Below, piece after piece: positions 44,980 through 53,492 of a stretch of DNA of 64,000 nucleotides (the stretch's first letter is position 1; each line of letters begins with the position of its first letter). A program made the translations under genes and the position numbers. The notes under the pieces are model-generated. The model did no database searches and had not been told where the DNA came from. It saw only the letters and a program-made list of their open reading frames with translations. Source of the DNA: Microbulbifer flavimaris (GTDB lineage Bacteria > Pseudomonadota > Gammaproteobacteria > Pseudomonadales > Cellvibrionaceae); the NCBI RefSeq assembly GCF_001641755.2, contig NZ_LRFG02000008.1:1-64000 (forward strand), in the 5' to 3' direction.

Positions 44980-45399
44980 TCAGGTGGCCAGCGCTGGTTG
45001 TCGCTCAACGCGGCCATGCTTCATCAGTTCGACCATCAATGCTTCCAGCTGTGGCGAAGAGCCATTTCTGACCGCGTCGTTGAGGCGGCGCGCATTGCTG
45101 ATTCCCTCGCTGTCCCGGCTCACCAGCAGCAGAAAACTGTGGTGGGTGAGGGCGGCTTCTTCGATGGCCTCCTGGCGCACCAGCTGGGAAAAGTGGATGT
45201 AGCCCGCCTGCCGGAGCCAGGTCATGGCGCCGAGGCAGGCCAGGTGCCGGGGGGAGTGCAGGCCGAACTCGTCTGGCGTGTCCGGCCCGGCGATGTCTTC
45301 AACGTATACCGTGGTGGGTGCCGGGAAGGTGCCGAACAGGGCCAACAGGATACGCCCGGCATCGCGGTAGAAGTCGTGTATATGCAAATCGTCCAGCAT
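44980..45399 (-). CDS. Small conserved protein next to alaA, function unknown
   Basis: A 139-residue soluble protein with mixed helix and strand, 14 bases downstream of alaA on the same strand and so in one operon. MLDDLHIHDFYRDAGRILL opens the protein, and the block HLACLGAMTWLRQAGYIHF looks like part of a winged-helix fold. I do not recognise the family. The opposite strand is also open here, but that reading lacks protein character. Confidence 0.7.
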   Translation of the reverse strand: MLDDLHIHDFYRDAGRILLALFGTFPAPTTVYVEDIAGPDTPDEFGLHSPRHLACLGAMTWLRQAGYIHFSQLVRQEAIEEAALTHHSFLLLVSRDSEGISNARRLNDAVRNGSSPQLEALMVELMKHGRVERQPALAT

Positions 45400-45413
45400 A
45401 GTGTTACATCGGT

Positions 45414-46628
45414 TCAGGCTGAGTAGCGTTCGAGAAAGGCGCCCAGTCGCTCGATCGAGTGGGACAGGTCGTCGGCACGGGGCAGAAAGACGATGCGCAG
45501 GTGGTCGGGCGCATCCCAGTGGAAGGCGGTTCCCTGTACCAGCAGGATTTTTTCCTCGCGCAGAAAATCCAGCACCAGTTGTTCATCGCTCTGGATCTTG
45601 TGCTGGTCCAGGTGCAGGCGTGGGAACAGGTAGATGGCGCCCTCCGGTTTGACGCAGCTCACCCCGGGGATTTCGTTCAGCATGCGATAGGCCAGATCTC
45701 GCTGCTGGCGCAGCCGGCCACCGGGCAACACCAGGTCATTGATGCTCTGGTAGCCGCCGAGGGCGGTCTGTACCGCGAACATCGCGGGTACATTGCCGCA
45801 GAGGCGCATGGAGGAAAGAATGTCCATTCCCTCGATAAAGCCTGTTGCCCGTTGCTTGGCGCCGCTGACCACCATCCAGCCGGAGCGGAAACCCGCCAGG
45901 CGATAGGACTTGGACAGGCCATTGAAACTCAGGCAGAGCACGTCCTCCGCCAGGCGGCCCATGGGGATGAACTCGGCATCGTCGTACAGGATCTTGCTGT
46001 AAATCTCGTCGGCAAAGATCACCAGGTTGTTGACCCGCGCCAGTTCCACGATCTGCTCCAGCAATTCGCGGGGATACACGGCGCCGGTGGGGTTGTTCGG
46101 GTTGATGACCACGATACCGCGGGTACGGGGGGTGATCTTCGACTTGATATCGTCGATATCCGGCAGCCAGCCCGCCTGCTCGTCACAGCGGTAGAGCACC
46201 GGGTTGGCCCCGGTAAGATTGGTGGCGGCCATCCACAGCGGGTAGTTGGGCATCGGCAGCAGCAGCTCATCGCCGGTGTTGAGCAGTGCCTGGGTGGCCA
46301 TGGAAATCAGCTCGGAAACACCATTACCCAGATAGATATCGTCTATATCCACCCCTTCAATGCCGAGGGTCTGGCATTCCTGCATAATGGCTTTGCGTGC
46401 CGCAAACAGGCCCTTGGACTCGACATAACCCTGCGCCTCGGCCAGATTGTGAATAACGTCCTGAATGATTTCATCGGGCGCATTGAATCCGAACGGAGCC
46501 GGGTTGCCGATATTGAGCTTGAGGATACGATGGCCTTCCTCCTCCATACGGGAGGCCTGCTCCATCACCGGGCCGCGTATTTCATAGCAGACGCCGTGAA
46601 GCTTTTCTGACTTGTGAATGTCCTTCAT
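45414..46628 (-). CDS. alaA: Alanine aminotransferase AlaA
   Basis: A 404-residue class I/II PLP aminotransferase. The PLP Lys is Lys240 in SFNGLSKSYRLAGFRSGW, with NPNNPTGAVY and FADEIYSKILYDD as other cofactor contacts. The N-terminus (KSEKLHGVCYEIRGPVMEQA) is typical of AlaA, which makes alanine from pyruvate and glutamate. It is transcribed with a small protein of unknown function downstream, and is divergent from msrB. Confidence 0.93.
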   Translation of the reverse strand: MKDIHKSEKLHGVCYEIRGPVMEQASRMEEEGHRILKLNIGNPAPFGFNAPDEIIQDVIHNLAEAQGYVESKGLFAARKAIMQECQTLGIEGVDIDDIYLGNGVSELISMATQALLNTGDELLLPMPNYPLWMAATNLTGANPVLYRCDEQAGWLPDIDDIKSKITPRTRGIVVINPNNPTGAVYPRELLEQIVELARVNNLVIFADEIYSKILYDDAEFIPMGRLAEDVLCLSFNGLSKSYRLAGFRSGWMVVSGAKQRATGFIEGMDILSSMRLCGNVPAMFAVQTALGGYQSINDLVLPGGRLRQQRDLAYRMLNEIPGVSCVKPEGAIYLFPRLHLDQHKIQSDEQLVLDFLREEKILLVQGTAFHWDAPDHLRIVFLPRADDLSHSIERLGAFLERYSA

Positions 46629-46711
46629 GGTATGGCGGTAACCCTCGGAGGCTTTAACTGCGGAAAAGGCCGAAGGTGGCTCCTACAGCATAGCGATTTT
46701 GAGGATGGAGT

Positions 46712-47149
46712 ATGTCAAAAGAGAAAGACGATAACTACTGGCGCGACAAGCTGACCCCGGAAGAATTTCACGTTTGCCGCGAGGCGGGTACCGAGCGGCC
46801 CTTCAGTGGCGAGTACTGGGATTGCTTTGAAGATGGCACTTATCGCTGCCGCTGTTGTGGTGAACCCCTGTTTCACTCCGACTCAAAGTTTGACGCCGGC
46901 TGCGGCTGGCCCAGTTTTGACACAGAGGTAGCTGCCGGGGTGGTAGCGGAGAGGCCGGATAACAGTCTCGGGATGCAGCGAATTGAGATACTCTGTGCCA
47001 AATGTAATAGTCACCTTGGCCATGTGTTTCCAGATGGCCCCACGGAAACCGGTTTGCGCTACTGCGTCAATTCGCTGTCGGTGAAACTGGATCAGGACGA
47101 GAGCGCCAGCCAGAGCGGCGACGAGAGCATCAAGAAGGAAGAGGAATAA
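46712..47149 (+). CDS. msrB: Peptide-methionine (R)-S-oxide reductase MsrB
   Basis: A 145-residue cytosolic MsrB. Catalytic Cys118 is in LRYCVNS; a likely resolving Cys64 is in GCGWPSF; the structural zinc pairs are Cys46/Cys49 (CRCC) and Cys95/Cys98 (CAKC). His101 and His104 in HLGHVF complete the active site. It reduces R-methionine sulfoxide in proteins. The last base of its stop is the first base of the next gene's ATG. Confidence 0.95.
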   Translation: MSKEKDDNYWRDKLTPEEFHVCREAGTERPFSGEYWDCFEDGTYRCRCCGEPLFHSDSKFDAGCGWPSFDTEVAAGVVAERPDNSLGMQRIEILCAKCNSHLGHVFPDGPTETGLRYCVNSLSVKLDQDESASQSGDESIKKEEE

Positions 47150-47901
47150 TGAGAAACAGGCACTGGAGTCGCTGGCTCTATCGCGTTCAGTGGTTACTGC
47201 TCACCGTAATTTTTCTGGCCGCCGTGGCCCTGCGGCTGGAACTGCTGCATTTCCGTACCGTCTTCAAGGTGTTCCAGTACGCGGGCCTGGCGGCTATTGG
47301 CGTTGCGCTGATCAGCATCCTGGTCTTCATCTGGGGGCTGGTGAAACGCCATGCCAGTGCCCGACAGGCCGCCATGTGGGGTACGCTGCTGGGGCTGCTG
47401 CCGGTGGCGGTGCCTCTGCTGACCGTGGGGCCCGATAATTTCAAGGTGCCGCCGATCCACGATATCTCCACCGATCTCAAGAACCCGCCTGAGTATCGTG
47501 CTGTGGTTTCGCTGAGAGACCCGGGGGACAACAGTGTCGCCTATGACGGCGAGGAGGTGGCGAAGCAGCAGCGGGAAGCGGATATCTACGCGGATATCCA
47601 GCCCCTGATGCTAAAGGTTCCGGTAGAGCAGGCGACGGAAATGGCCGCCCGTGTGGCCGAGGAGCTGGGTTGGCGGATTGTCGACCGGGACGACAAGTCC
47701 GGACATCTGGAGGCCGTGGACCGGACGCTGTTGCTGGGTTTCAGTGACGATGTGGTCGTGCGGGTGACTGCGACTGAAGATGGCTCCCGGGTCGACGTGC
47801 GCTCCAGCTCCCGGGTTGGCTTGAGCGACCTGGGCAAGAATGCCGAGCGCATCCGCGAGTTTCTCTCCGATCTGGAGGCTCGCGCCAAGCAGGCGGGGTA
47901 G
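47149..47901 (+). CDS. DUF1499 membrane protein
   Basis: A 250-residue protein with three membrane segments (about 13-28, 42-62, 74-94) followed by a soluble DUF1499 domain (about 115-245) that includes AARVAEELGWRIVDRDDKSG and RVDVRSSSRVGLSDLGKNAERI. Function unknown. It is translationally coupled to msrB (TAATG overlap), which may hint at an envelope or oxidative stress role, though that is only positional. Confidence 0.85.
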   Translation: MRNRHWSRWLYRVQWLLLTVIFLAAVALRLELLHFRTVFKVFQYAGLAAIGVALISILVFIWGLVKRHASARQAAMWGTLLGLLPVAVPLLTVGPDNFKVPPIHDISTDLKNPPEYRAVVSLRDPGDNSVAYDGEEVAKQQREADIYADIQPLMLKVPVEQATEMAARVAEELGWRIVDRDDKSGHLEAVDRTLLLGFSDDVVVRVTATEDGSRVDVRSSSRVGLSDLGKNAERIREFLSDLEARAKQAG

Positions 47902-47991
47902 GGGCAGGGCACTTGTCTCGACGATGCTGGGGAATCGGGTAAGTGCCTGACTATAAAAGAAAAAAATAAGTAAAAAGTTGAGTTGAAGGTG

Positions 47992-48020
47992 TTGACAGCC
48001 TCCCGGGTGCTACATAGAAT
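47992..48020 (+). promoter_or_regulatory. Stable-RNA promoter of the tRNA-Glu/Gly array
   Basis: TTGACA (47992-47997), a 17-base spacer and TAGAAT (48015-48020), followed by the GC-rich discriminator GCGCCCC. Such discriminators are typical of stringently controlled rRNA and tRNA promoters. The first tRNA starts 65 bases later. Confidence 0.85.
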
Positions 48021-48085
48021 GCGCCCCACTTCTGACGCAGAGCGGATCTTTAAGACGCCAAGCGACGCCGAAGAAGTCAATCTGG

Positions 48086-48161
48086 GTCCCCTTCGTCTAG
48101 AGGCCTAGGACACCGCCCTTTCACGGCGGTAACAGGGGTTCGACTCCCCTAGGGGACGCCA
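48086..48161 (+). tRNA. tRNA-Glu (TTC), copy 1
   Basis: A 76-nt cloverleaf with encoded CCA. Acceptor GTCCCCT/AGGGGAC; anticodon loop CTTTCAC gives UUC. Two bases separate it from tRNA-Gly copy 1. Confidence 0.97.
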
Positions 48162-48163
48162 CT

Positions 48164-48239
48164 GCGGGAATAGCTCAGTTGGTAGAGCGCAACCTTGCCA
48201 AGGTTGAGGTCGCCGGTTCGAACCCGGTTTCCCGCTCCA
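48164..48239 (+). tRNA. tRNA-Gly (GCC), copy 1
   Basis: A 76-nt cloverleaf with encoded CCA. Acceptor GCGGGAA/TTCCCGC region; anticodon loop TTGCCAA gives GCC. T stem GCCGG/CCGGT. Confidence 0.97.
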
Positions 48240-48284
48240 GTTTTCTCGTGGCGATTCGGTGTTAAGTACCGGTTCGATACGAAA

Positions 48285-48492
48285 TGCCAAGGGGCAACCC
48301 GAGGCGATGCCACGGCAGTGTGGTAGCGATTGATTACAAGATCAGCGCAAGTTTTCTGTCCCCATCGTCTAGAGGCCTAGGACACCGCCCTTTCACGGCG
48401 GTAACAGGGGTTCGACTCCCCTTGGGGATGCCAATGCAGCGGGGTTGCTCAGGCAGCTCCGCGACATAGGATCGCGGGAATAGCTCAGTTGG
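48285..48492 (+). repeat. Duplicated spacer plus tRNA-Glu unit, first copy
   Basis: This segment (spacer with CACGGCAGTGTGG, tRNA-Glu, spacer, and the first 19 bases of tRNA-Gly) recurs 329 bp downstream at 48614-48821 with few changes. The similarity stops exactly at the 19th base of tRNA-Gly, the same point at which the downstream 169-bp units break off. Confidence 0.7.
48358..48433 (+). tRNA. tRNA-Glu (TTC), copy 2
   Basis: Same body as copy 1, with acceptor GTCCCCA/TGGGGAT (a G-U first pair). 76 nt with CCA. Confidence 0.97.
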
Positions 48493-48549
48493 TAGAGCGC
48501 AACCTTGCCAAGGTTGAGGTCGCCGGTTCGAACCCGGTTTCCCGCTCCA
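48474..48549 (+). tRNA. tRNA-Gly (GCC), copy 2
   Basis: Identical to tRNA-Gly copy 1 over 76 nt including CCA. A terminator follows 7 bases later. Confidence 0.97.
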
Positions 48550-48556
48550 AACTAGA

Positions 48557-48581
48557 AGCCGCTCGAACGAGCGGCTTTTTT
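48557..48581 (+). terminator. Internal terminator of the tRNA array
   Basis: AAGCCGCTC-GAAC-GAGCGGCTT with a T run. Because further tRNAs follow, it either ends one transcript or is read through. Confidence 0.85.
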
Positions 48582-48613
48582 AGTGCGAATCGGCCATGCT
48601 GGTTCAGCACTGA

Positions 48614-48821
48614 ATGCCGGGGGTATCCCGCGGCGACGCCACGGCAGTGTGGCAGCAACTGGTCCCATGATCAGTGCAAGTTTTCTGTCCCCATCGTCTA
48701 GAGGCCTAGGACACCGCCCTTTCACGGCGGTAACAGGGGTTCGACTCCCCTTGGGGATGCCAATGCAGCGGAGTTGCTCAGGCAGCGCCGCGACATAGGA
48801 TCGCGGGAATAGCTCAGTTGG
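48614..48821 (+). repeat. Duplicated spacer plus tRNA-Glu unit, second copy
   Basis: Partner of 48285-48492 at an offset of 329 bp. It ends with the 19-base tRNA-Gly start (48803-48821), after which sequence diverges into the 169-bp unit. Confidence 0.7.
48687..48762 (+). tRNA. tRNA-Glu (TTC), copy 3
   Basis: Same sequence as copy 2, 76 nt with CCA. It is followed by a broken tRNA-Gly unit instead of an intact tRNA-Gly. Confidence 0.97.
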
Positions 48822-48971
48822 GTGAGGCAAGAGTTTGCTTCGCGCTGAAGCGAAGCTCGCAGCCGAACGGCGCCAATCTGAGATTGGCGACCGGAAGAGC
48901 GCAAGGTAAACAGTGCGCTCCGGGCAAAAGCTGGGATTTTGACCTCCCGGGCGCGCCCAAGGAAAGATTAG
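48803..48971 (+). pseudogene. Broken tRNA-Gly unit 1 (169-bp repeat)
   Basis: It starts with the exact tRNA-Gly 5' segment GCGGGAATAGCTCAGTTGG, then leaves the tRNA. The remaining 150 bp hold hairpins: GCTTCGC/GCGAAGC, the perfect CGCCAATC-TGA-GATTGGCG (48871-48889), and GAGCGCA/TGCGCTC. AGAGCGCAA near the middle resembles the tRNA's own next bases, as if about 80 bp had been inserted into the D-arm of a decaying copy. No anticodon arm is recognisable, so no functional tRNA is expected. Confidence 0.75.
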
Positions 48972-49140
48972 GCGGGAATAGCTCAGTTGGGTGAGGCAAG
49001 AGTTTGCTTCGCGCTGAAGCGAAGCTCGCAGCCGAACGGCGCCAATCTGAGATTGGCGACCGGAAGAGCGCAAGGTAAACAGTGCGCTCCGGGCAAAGTC
49101 TGGGATTCTGACCTCCCGGGCGCGCCCAAGGAAAGATTAG
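48972..49140 (+). pseudogene. Broken tRNA-Gly unit 2 (169-bp repeat)
   Basis: A near-identical tandem copy of the unit at 48803, exactly 169 bp later; differences are few (for example around 49100). The intact tRNA-Gly copy 3 begins at 49141, again exactly 169 bp later, so the period is set by the tRNA 5' end. Confidence 0.75.
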
Positions 49141-49216
49141 GCGGGAATAGCTCAGTTGGTAGAGCGCAACCTTGCCAAGGTTGAGGTCGCCAGTTCGAAC
49201 CTGGTTTCCCGCTCCA
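49141..49216 (+). tRNA. tRNA-Gly (GCC), copy 3
   Basis: 76 nt with CCA, anticodon GCC. It differs from copies 1 and 2 by a compensated T-stem pair: GCCAG/CTGGT in place of GCCGG/CCGGT. Paired changes suggest that this copy is still under selection for folding. Confidence 0.97.
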
Positions 49217-49218
49217 AA

Positions 49219-49252
49219 ATAAAAAAGCCGCTCCTATGAGCGGCTTTTTTAT
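49219..49252 (+). terminator. Final terminator of the tRNA array
   Basis: AAAAAAGCCGCTC pairs with GAGCGGCTTTTTT around CTAT, followed by ATTTT. A strong A-stem-T structure. Confidence 0.9.
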
Positions 49253-49439
49253 TTTCAGCCCCTTCTTTCTTCACTCTCCACTTTTACTTGTCGTCATTCT
49301 AGCCGGCCGGGTTGTCCTCCGTAGCTTGCCTGGTTGATGCTTATCGGTTGCTTTCGGCGCCTGCCTATACTTACCGCCGAACCTGAATCGCATGGGGTCC
49401 CCAGAGGGCGGAATGTTGCCGAGGTGGCAAGGAGGCGGC

Positions 49440-50810
49440 TTGCAAGCAGTGGAAAGGATTCTGGCAGTTTCCATCCGCATGGTCGGGGCCTGTCTGGCGC
49501 TGTTGTGCTCTGCATGTACGACCATGGCGCCGCCGGTGGAACCGCTTGCCAGCTGGAATCCCGAGCGCAACGTCGAAGTGCGTAAAAGGTTGATGGGGGA
49601 TCGTTCCCGGGACATCGCGATCCTGCTGGCATTCTCCGGCGGGGGGACGCGGGCTGCAGCATTCTCATATGGTGTCTTGAAGGAGCTGGATAACACGCCA
49701 GTGCAGACGGCGCGTGGCAAGCGCTCGATGCTGACGGAAGTGGATATGATTTCCTCCGTATCTGGTGGCAGCTTTACCGCCGCGTATTATGGCCTCTACG
49801 GCCACGGGATTTTTGAAGATTTTGAGCAGCGCTTTCTTCGCGCGGATATTCAGGGGGCCCTGCTCAGCCAGACGCTGAGCCCCTCCAACTGGCGCCGGCT
49901 TGCCAGTCCGAGGTTCGGCCGTGCGGATCTGGCAGCGGAATACTACGACCAGATTCTGTTTGGTGGCGCGCCTCTGTCTGCCCTGGAGCGACCCGGTGCG
50001 CCCTGGATAGTGATCAACAGCACCGACCTGACCACGGGTATGCGCGTGCCCTTTGTCCAGGAAATGTTCGATCTCTTGTGTATCGATGTTGGTGAGTATC
50101 CCGTTTCCCGTGCGGTCGCCGCATCCTCTGCGGTGCCCATTGTCTTCTCGCCAATCGCGGCGGAGAATCACGCTGGTCGCTGTGGATTTCGCCCGCCGGA
50201 ATGGATCAATAGCGCACTGGAAGAGGACCGGCTGACGTCACAGAAGATCGTCGCACGCAACCTTAGGGGGTACCTGGACCGTGAACGGCGTCCGTGGTTG
50301 CACCTGGTGGATGGTGGTATCTCAGACAATCTGGGCTTGCGCAGTTATTACCGCACACTGACAGTGACGGCTGAGCCCGTAGGTAGCAGTTACCTGCTAC
50401 CACACCTGAATGCGCAGCACGTGCTGGTGATACTGGTCAATGCCAATGCCCATCCCCATCATGACTGGGCCAGAGACCAGGATTCTCCGCCATTGCTCGA
50501 GGTGGCCAGCAGTGTCAGCGGCAGCCAGATCAGCCGTACCAGTGATGACACCATCCTGCTGACCCGCAAGACGTTTGAGCGCTGGGTGGAGGAGAACGAT
50601 TCTCCCGAAAGACCCGTAAGTTTTCATTTTGTCGAAGTGAGCTTTGACCGGGTCAGGAATATGAGCGAGCAGGCGTTCCTGAATAATATCGACACCACCT
50701 TTCGCCTGACGGATGAAGAGGTCGACCGCCTGATCGCCGCCGGGCAGGAGGTCTTGTCCCAATCCAGTGTCTACCGGGATTTCGTGCGGCTGATCCAGGG
50801 GGCGGATTGA
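49440..50810 (+). CDS. Patatin-like phospholipase, lipoprotein
   Basis: A patatin-family protein of about 456 residues. I start it at the TTG at 49440, behind AGGAGG, which gives a signal with the lipobox LLCSAC; an in-frame ATG at 49392 would add 16 Gly/Pro-rich residues. The oxyanion loop is FSGGGTRAAAFSYGVLKEL, the nucleophile Ser lies in SSVSGGSF (S-x-S-x-G in place of G-x-S-x-G), and the catalytic Asp is in VDGGISDNLG. It probably hydrolyses lipids at the envelope. It stands alone behind the tRNA array, with the ABC exporter genes downstream. Confidence 0.88.
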   Translation: MQAVERILAVSIRMVGACLALLCSACTTMAPPVEPLASWNPERNVEVRKRLMGDRSRDIAILLAFSGGGTRAAAFSYGVLKELDNTPVQTARGKRSMLTEVDMISSVSGGSFTAAYYGLYGHGIFEDFEQRFLRADIQGALLSQTLSPSNWRRLASPRFGRADLAAEYYDQILFGGAPLSALERPGAPWIVINSTDLTTGMRVPFVQEMFDLLCIDVGEYPVSRAVAASSAVPIVFSPIAAENHAGRCGFRPPEWINSALEEDRLTSQKIVARNLRGYLDRERRPWLHLVDGGISDNLGLRSYYRTLTVTAEPVGSSYLLPHLNAQHVLVILVNANAHPHHDWARDQDSPPLLEVASSVSGSQISRTSDDTILLTRKTFERWVEENDSPERPVSFHFVEVSFDRVRNMSEQAFLNNIDTTFRLTDEEVDRLIAAGQEVLSQSSVYRDFVRLIQGAD

Positions 50811-50919
50811 GTGACCGGAATTCCCATGCCGCTCAAGCGGCAATCTCCCCATGGTTTGTCCGGTTGCATTATGTGGGGTAAGCGCGTTGAATATGCGGCC
50901 TCAAACCCGGGAGGAAGTG

Positions 50920-51852
50920 ATGACAGCAGCGCTCTCCATTAGCAATCTGCAGAAAACCTATGACAACGGTTTCCAGGCACTGAAAGGCATCAGTTTTGAT
51001 GTCCAGCCCGGGGACTTCTTTGCCCTGCTGGGCCCAAATGGCGCCGGCAAGTCCACCACCATTGGCATTATCTGCTCGCTGGTGCGCAAGACCGGCGGCA
51101 GTGTGTCGATTTTCGGGGTGGATATTGACAAGGATTTTGCCGCCGCCAAGCAGATGCTGGGCGTAGTGCCGCAGGAGTTCAACTTCAGCCAGTTCGAGAA
51201 GGTATTCGATATCGTTGCCACCCAGGGTGGTTTCTACGGTATGCCCAGGGCGTTGGCGGAGGAGCGTACCGAGAAGTACCTCAAGCAGCTGGGTCTTTGG
51301 GACAAGCGCAGTACCCAGGCGCGTATGCTCTCAGGCGGCATGAAGCGCCGCCTGATGATCGCCCGTGCGCTGATCCATGAACCAAAGCTGCTGATCCTCG
51401 ATGAGCCAACCGCCGGGGTGGATATCGAGCTGCGCCGCTCCATGTGGACCTTCCTGGAGGAGATCAACCGCCAGGGCACCACCATCATCCTCACTACCCA
51501 CTACCTGGAGGAGGCGGAGAGCCTGTGCCGGAATATCGCCATTATCGATAAAGGGGATATCGTCGAAAACACCTCCATCCGCTCGCTCCTGAAGACCCTG
51601 AACCGGGAGGTGTTTATTCTCGATGTGCGCGACCCACTGGAGGCCTGCCCGGACCTGGGGGGTTTTGACGGCCGCCTGGTTGATGAAAACAGCCTCGAAG
51701 TCACGGTAGAGAAGGGGCAGTCGCTCAACGACCTGTTCACCCGCCTTGGCGAACAGGGGGTGGCGGTGGTGAGTATGCGCAACCGCGCCAACCGGCTGGA
51801 GGAGCTGTTTGTTTCGCTGCTGGCCGAAGCCGAGAAGGAGGGCACCGAATGA
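50920..51852 (+). CDS. ABC transporter ATP-binding protein (ABC-2 export type)
   Basis: A protein of about 310 residues. The ATG at 50920 follows GGGAGGAAG. Walker A is GPNGAGKSTT, the signature is LSGGMKRRL, Walker B is LLILDEPTAGVD, and the switch His is in LTTHYLEEAE. The C-terminal extension of about 90 residues is typical of YadG/CcmA-like exporter ATPases. The 3' end overlaps the permease gene by 4 bases. The substrate is unknown; E. coli homologues are yadG/yadH. Confidence 0.93.
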   Translation: MTAALSISNLQKTYDNGFQALKGISFDVQPGDFFALLGPNGAGKSTTIGIICSLVRKTGGSVSIFGVDIDKDFAAAKQMLGVVPQEFNFSQFEKVFDIVATQGGFYGMPRALAEERTEKYLKQLGLWDKRSTQARMLSGGMKRRLMIARALIHEPKLLILDEPTAGVDIELRRSMWTFLEEINRQGTTIILTTHYLEEAESLCRNIAIIDKGDIVENTSIRSLLKTLNREVFILDVRDPLEACPDLGGFDGRLVDENSLEVTVEKGQSLNDLFTRLGEQGVAVVSMRNRANRLEELFVSLLAEAEKEGTE

Positions 51853-52625
51853 TGAGCCCACATACACTCTGGACCGCGTTTGCCACTATTTTCCGTCGCG
51901 AGGTGCGTCGCTTTACCCGTATCTGGCCGCAAACACTGGTGCCGCCAGTGATTACCATGTCTCTGTATTTCGTAATCTTCGGCTCCCTGATCGGCCGTCG
52001 CATCGGTGAAATGGGCGGTTTTTCCTATATGGAGTTTGTAGTGCCCGGCCTGATCATGATGGCGGTCATCACCAACTCTTATTCCAACGTGGCGTCCTCA
52101 TTTTACAGCGCCAAGTTTCAGCGCAACGTCGAGGAGCTGCTGGTTGCGCCTATCCCCAACTGGGTCATCATGGCCGGCTATGTGCTCGGGGGTGTTGCCC
52201 GCGGCCTGATTGTGGGCTTCGTCGTGACGGTAATCGCTCTGCTGTTTACCGCGCTGGAGGTGCAGCATCTGGCACTGACGATTGCCATCGTGTTCATGGC
52301 GGCAGTGCTGTTTTCCCTGGCGGGCTTCATCAATGCAATCTTCGCCAACAGCTTCGATGATATATCCATCATCCCGACTTTTGTGCTGACGCCGCTGACA
52401 TATCTGGGTGGGGTGTTTTACTCCATCGAGCTTCTGTCGCCATTCTGGCAGGGGCTGTCCAAGCTCAATCCGGTGCTCTACATGGTGAATGCCTTCCGCT
52501 ATGGCGTGCTGGGTGTCTCGGATATCAACGTCGCCTGGGCCTTTGTCGGGGTGCTAGTTTTTATTGCGCTGCTGTTTGGCTGGGGCCTCCACCTGATGAG
52601 CCATGGCAAGCGCCTGCGCCATTAA
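51849..52625 (+). CDS. ABC-2 type transporter permease
   Basis: A 258-residue membrane protein with six predicted helices. The ABC-2 signature lies in the second half (FDDISIIPTFVLTPLTYLGG, then LSPFWQGLSKLNPVLYMVNA), as in YadH. It pairs with the ATPase just upstream, the two forming one exporter. Confidence 0.93.
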   Translation: MMSPHTLWTAFATIFRREVRRFTRIWPQTLVPPVITMSLYFVIFGSLIGRRIGEMGGFSYMEFVVPGLIMMAVITNSYSNVASSFYSAKFQRNVEELLVAPIPNWVIMAGYVLGGVARGLIVGFVVTVIALLFTALEVQHLALTIAIVFMAAVLFSLAGFINAIFANSFDDISIIPTFVLTPLTYLGGVFYSIELLSPFWQGLSKLNPVLYMVNAFRYGVLGVSDINVAWAFVGVLVFIALLFGWGLHLMSHGKRLRH

Positions 52626-52658
52626 GCGGCATGTAACGGCATGTAACGGAAGGTAATC

Positions 52659-53489
52659 ATGGATCGCGAAGACTGGAAGGGGCTGCCCCTGGGGCAGGAA
52701 ACAGAGTACGAGTCCCGGTATAACCCCGGCCTGCTGCACCCCATTGAGCGGGCCGTTTCCCGGGCGCACCTGGGCCTTGCGGGTGAAACGCTGCCCTTTT
52801 CCGGTGTGGACGAGTGGTGGGGCTTCGAGCTGTCCTGGCTGAACAGTAAGGGCGTACCCCAGGTGGCTGTGGGCAGGTTTACCTTCCCGCACAACAGCCC
52901 TGCCATGGTGGAATCCAAGTCGTTCAAGCTCTACCTCAATTCTCTCAATCAGTCCGAGTTCTCTGACTGGGAGCGGGTGCGTGAGACTCTTGAGCGGGAC
53001 CTCAGTGCGGCATCGGGCGGACAGGTGTCGGTGGTGCTCTACGATGTGGAGAACGCGGTTCTGGCGGTGGAGAAGCCGGAGGGGTTCTGTCTCGACCAGC
53101 TCGATATAGAGACGCGCCAGTATCAGCCTGATGCGACGCTTCTCAAGCTGGACCAGCAGCGTGACACAGTGAGTGAGACCCTCTACAGCCACCTGCTGCG
53201 CAGTAATTGCCCGGTTACCGGTCAGCCGGACTGGGCTACCGTCTGCATCGACTATCGTGGTCCCGCCCTGGATCGGGAGGCAGTGCTGGCCTACGTTATC
53301 TCGTTCCGCGAGCATCAGGATTTTCACGAGCACTGTGTCGAGCGAATGTTCTGCGACCTGCAGAAGCTGGGTGCATTCGAAAAACTGACGGTTTGCGCGC
53401 GTTATACACGTCGCGGTGGGCTCGACATCAACCCGCTGCGCACGACTCTTGCCGAGAAAAGCCTCCCTCCTCGATTTGCACGGCAGTAA
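52659..53489 (+). CDS. queF: NADPH-dependent preQ0 reductase QueF
   Basis: A 276-residue long-form QueF that reduces 7-cyano-7-deazaguanine to preQ1 in queuosine synthesis. The NADPH motif ESKSFKLYLNS is at residues 85-95. Catalytic Cys184 and Asp191 are in RSNCPVTGQPDWATV, and the second half is the other T-fold domain. Between the permease stop and this start lies the short direct repeat GGCATGTAAC GGCATGTAAC. Other queuosine genes are not in the window. Confidence 0.95.
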   Translation: MDREDWKGLPLGQETEYESRYNPGLLHPIERAVSRAHLGLAGETLPFSGVDEWWGFELSWLNSKGVPQVAVGRFTFPHNSPAMVESKSFKLYLNSLNQSEFSDWERVRETLERDLSAASGGQVSVVLYDVENAVLAVEKPEGFCLDQLDIETRQYQPDATLLKLDQQRDTVSETLYSHLLRSNCPVTGQPDWATVCIDYRGPALDREAVLAYVISFREHQDFHEHCVERMFCDLQKLGAFEKLTVCARYTRRGGLDINPLRTTLAEKSLPPRFARQ

Positions 53490-53492
53490 CGG

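Noticed and set aside
44935..45426. Plus-strand frame opposite the small alaA partner
   Set aside because: Composition is that of an antisense shadow. The minus-strand reading has a natural start just behind alaA and better protein character.
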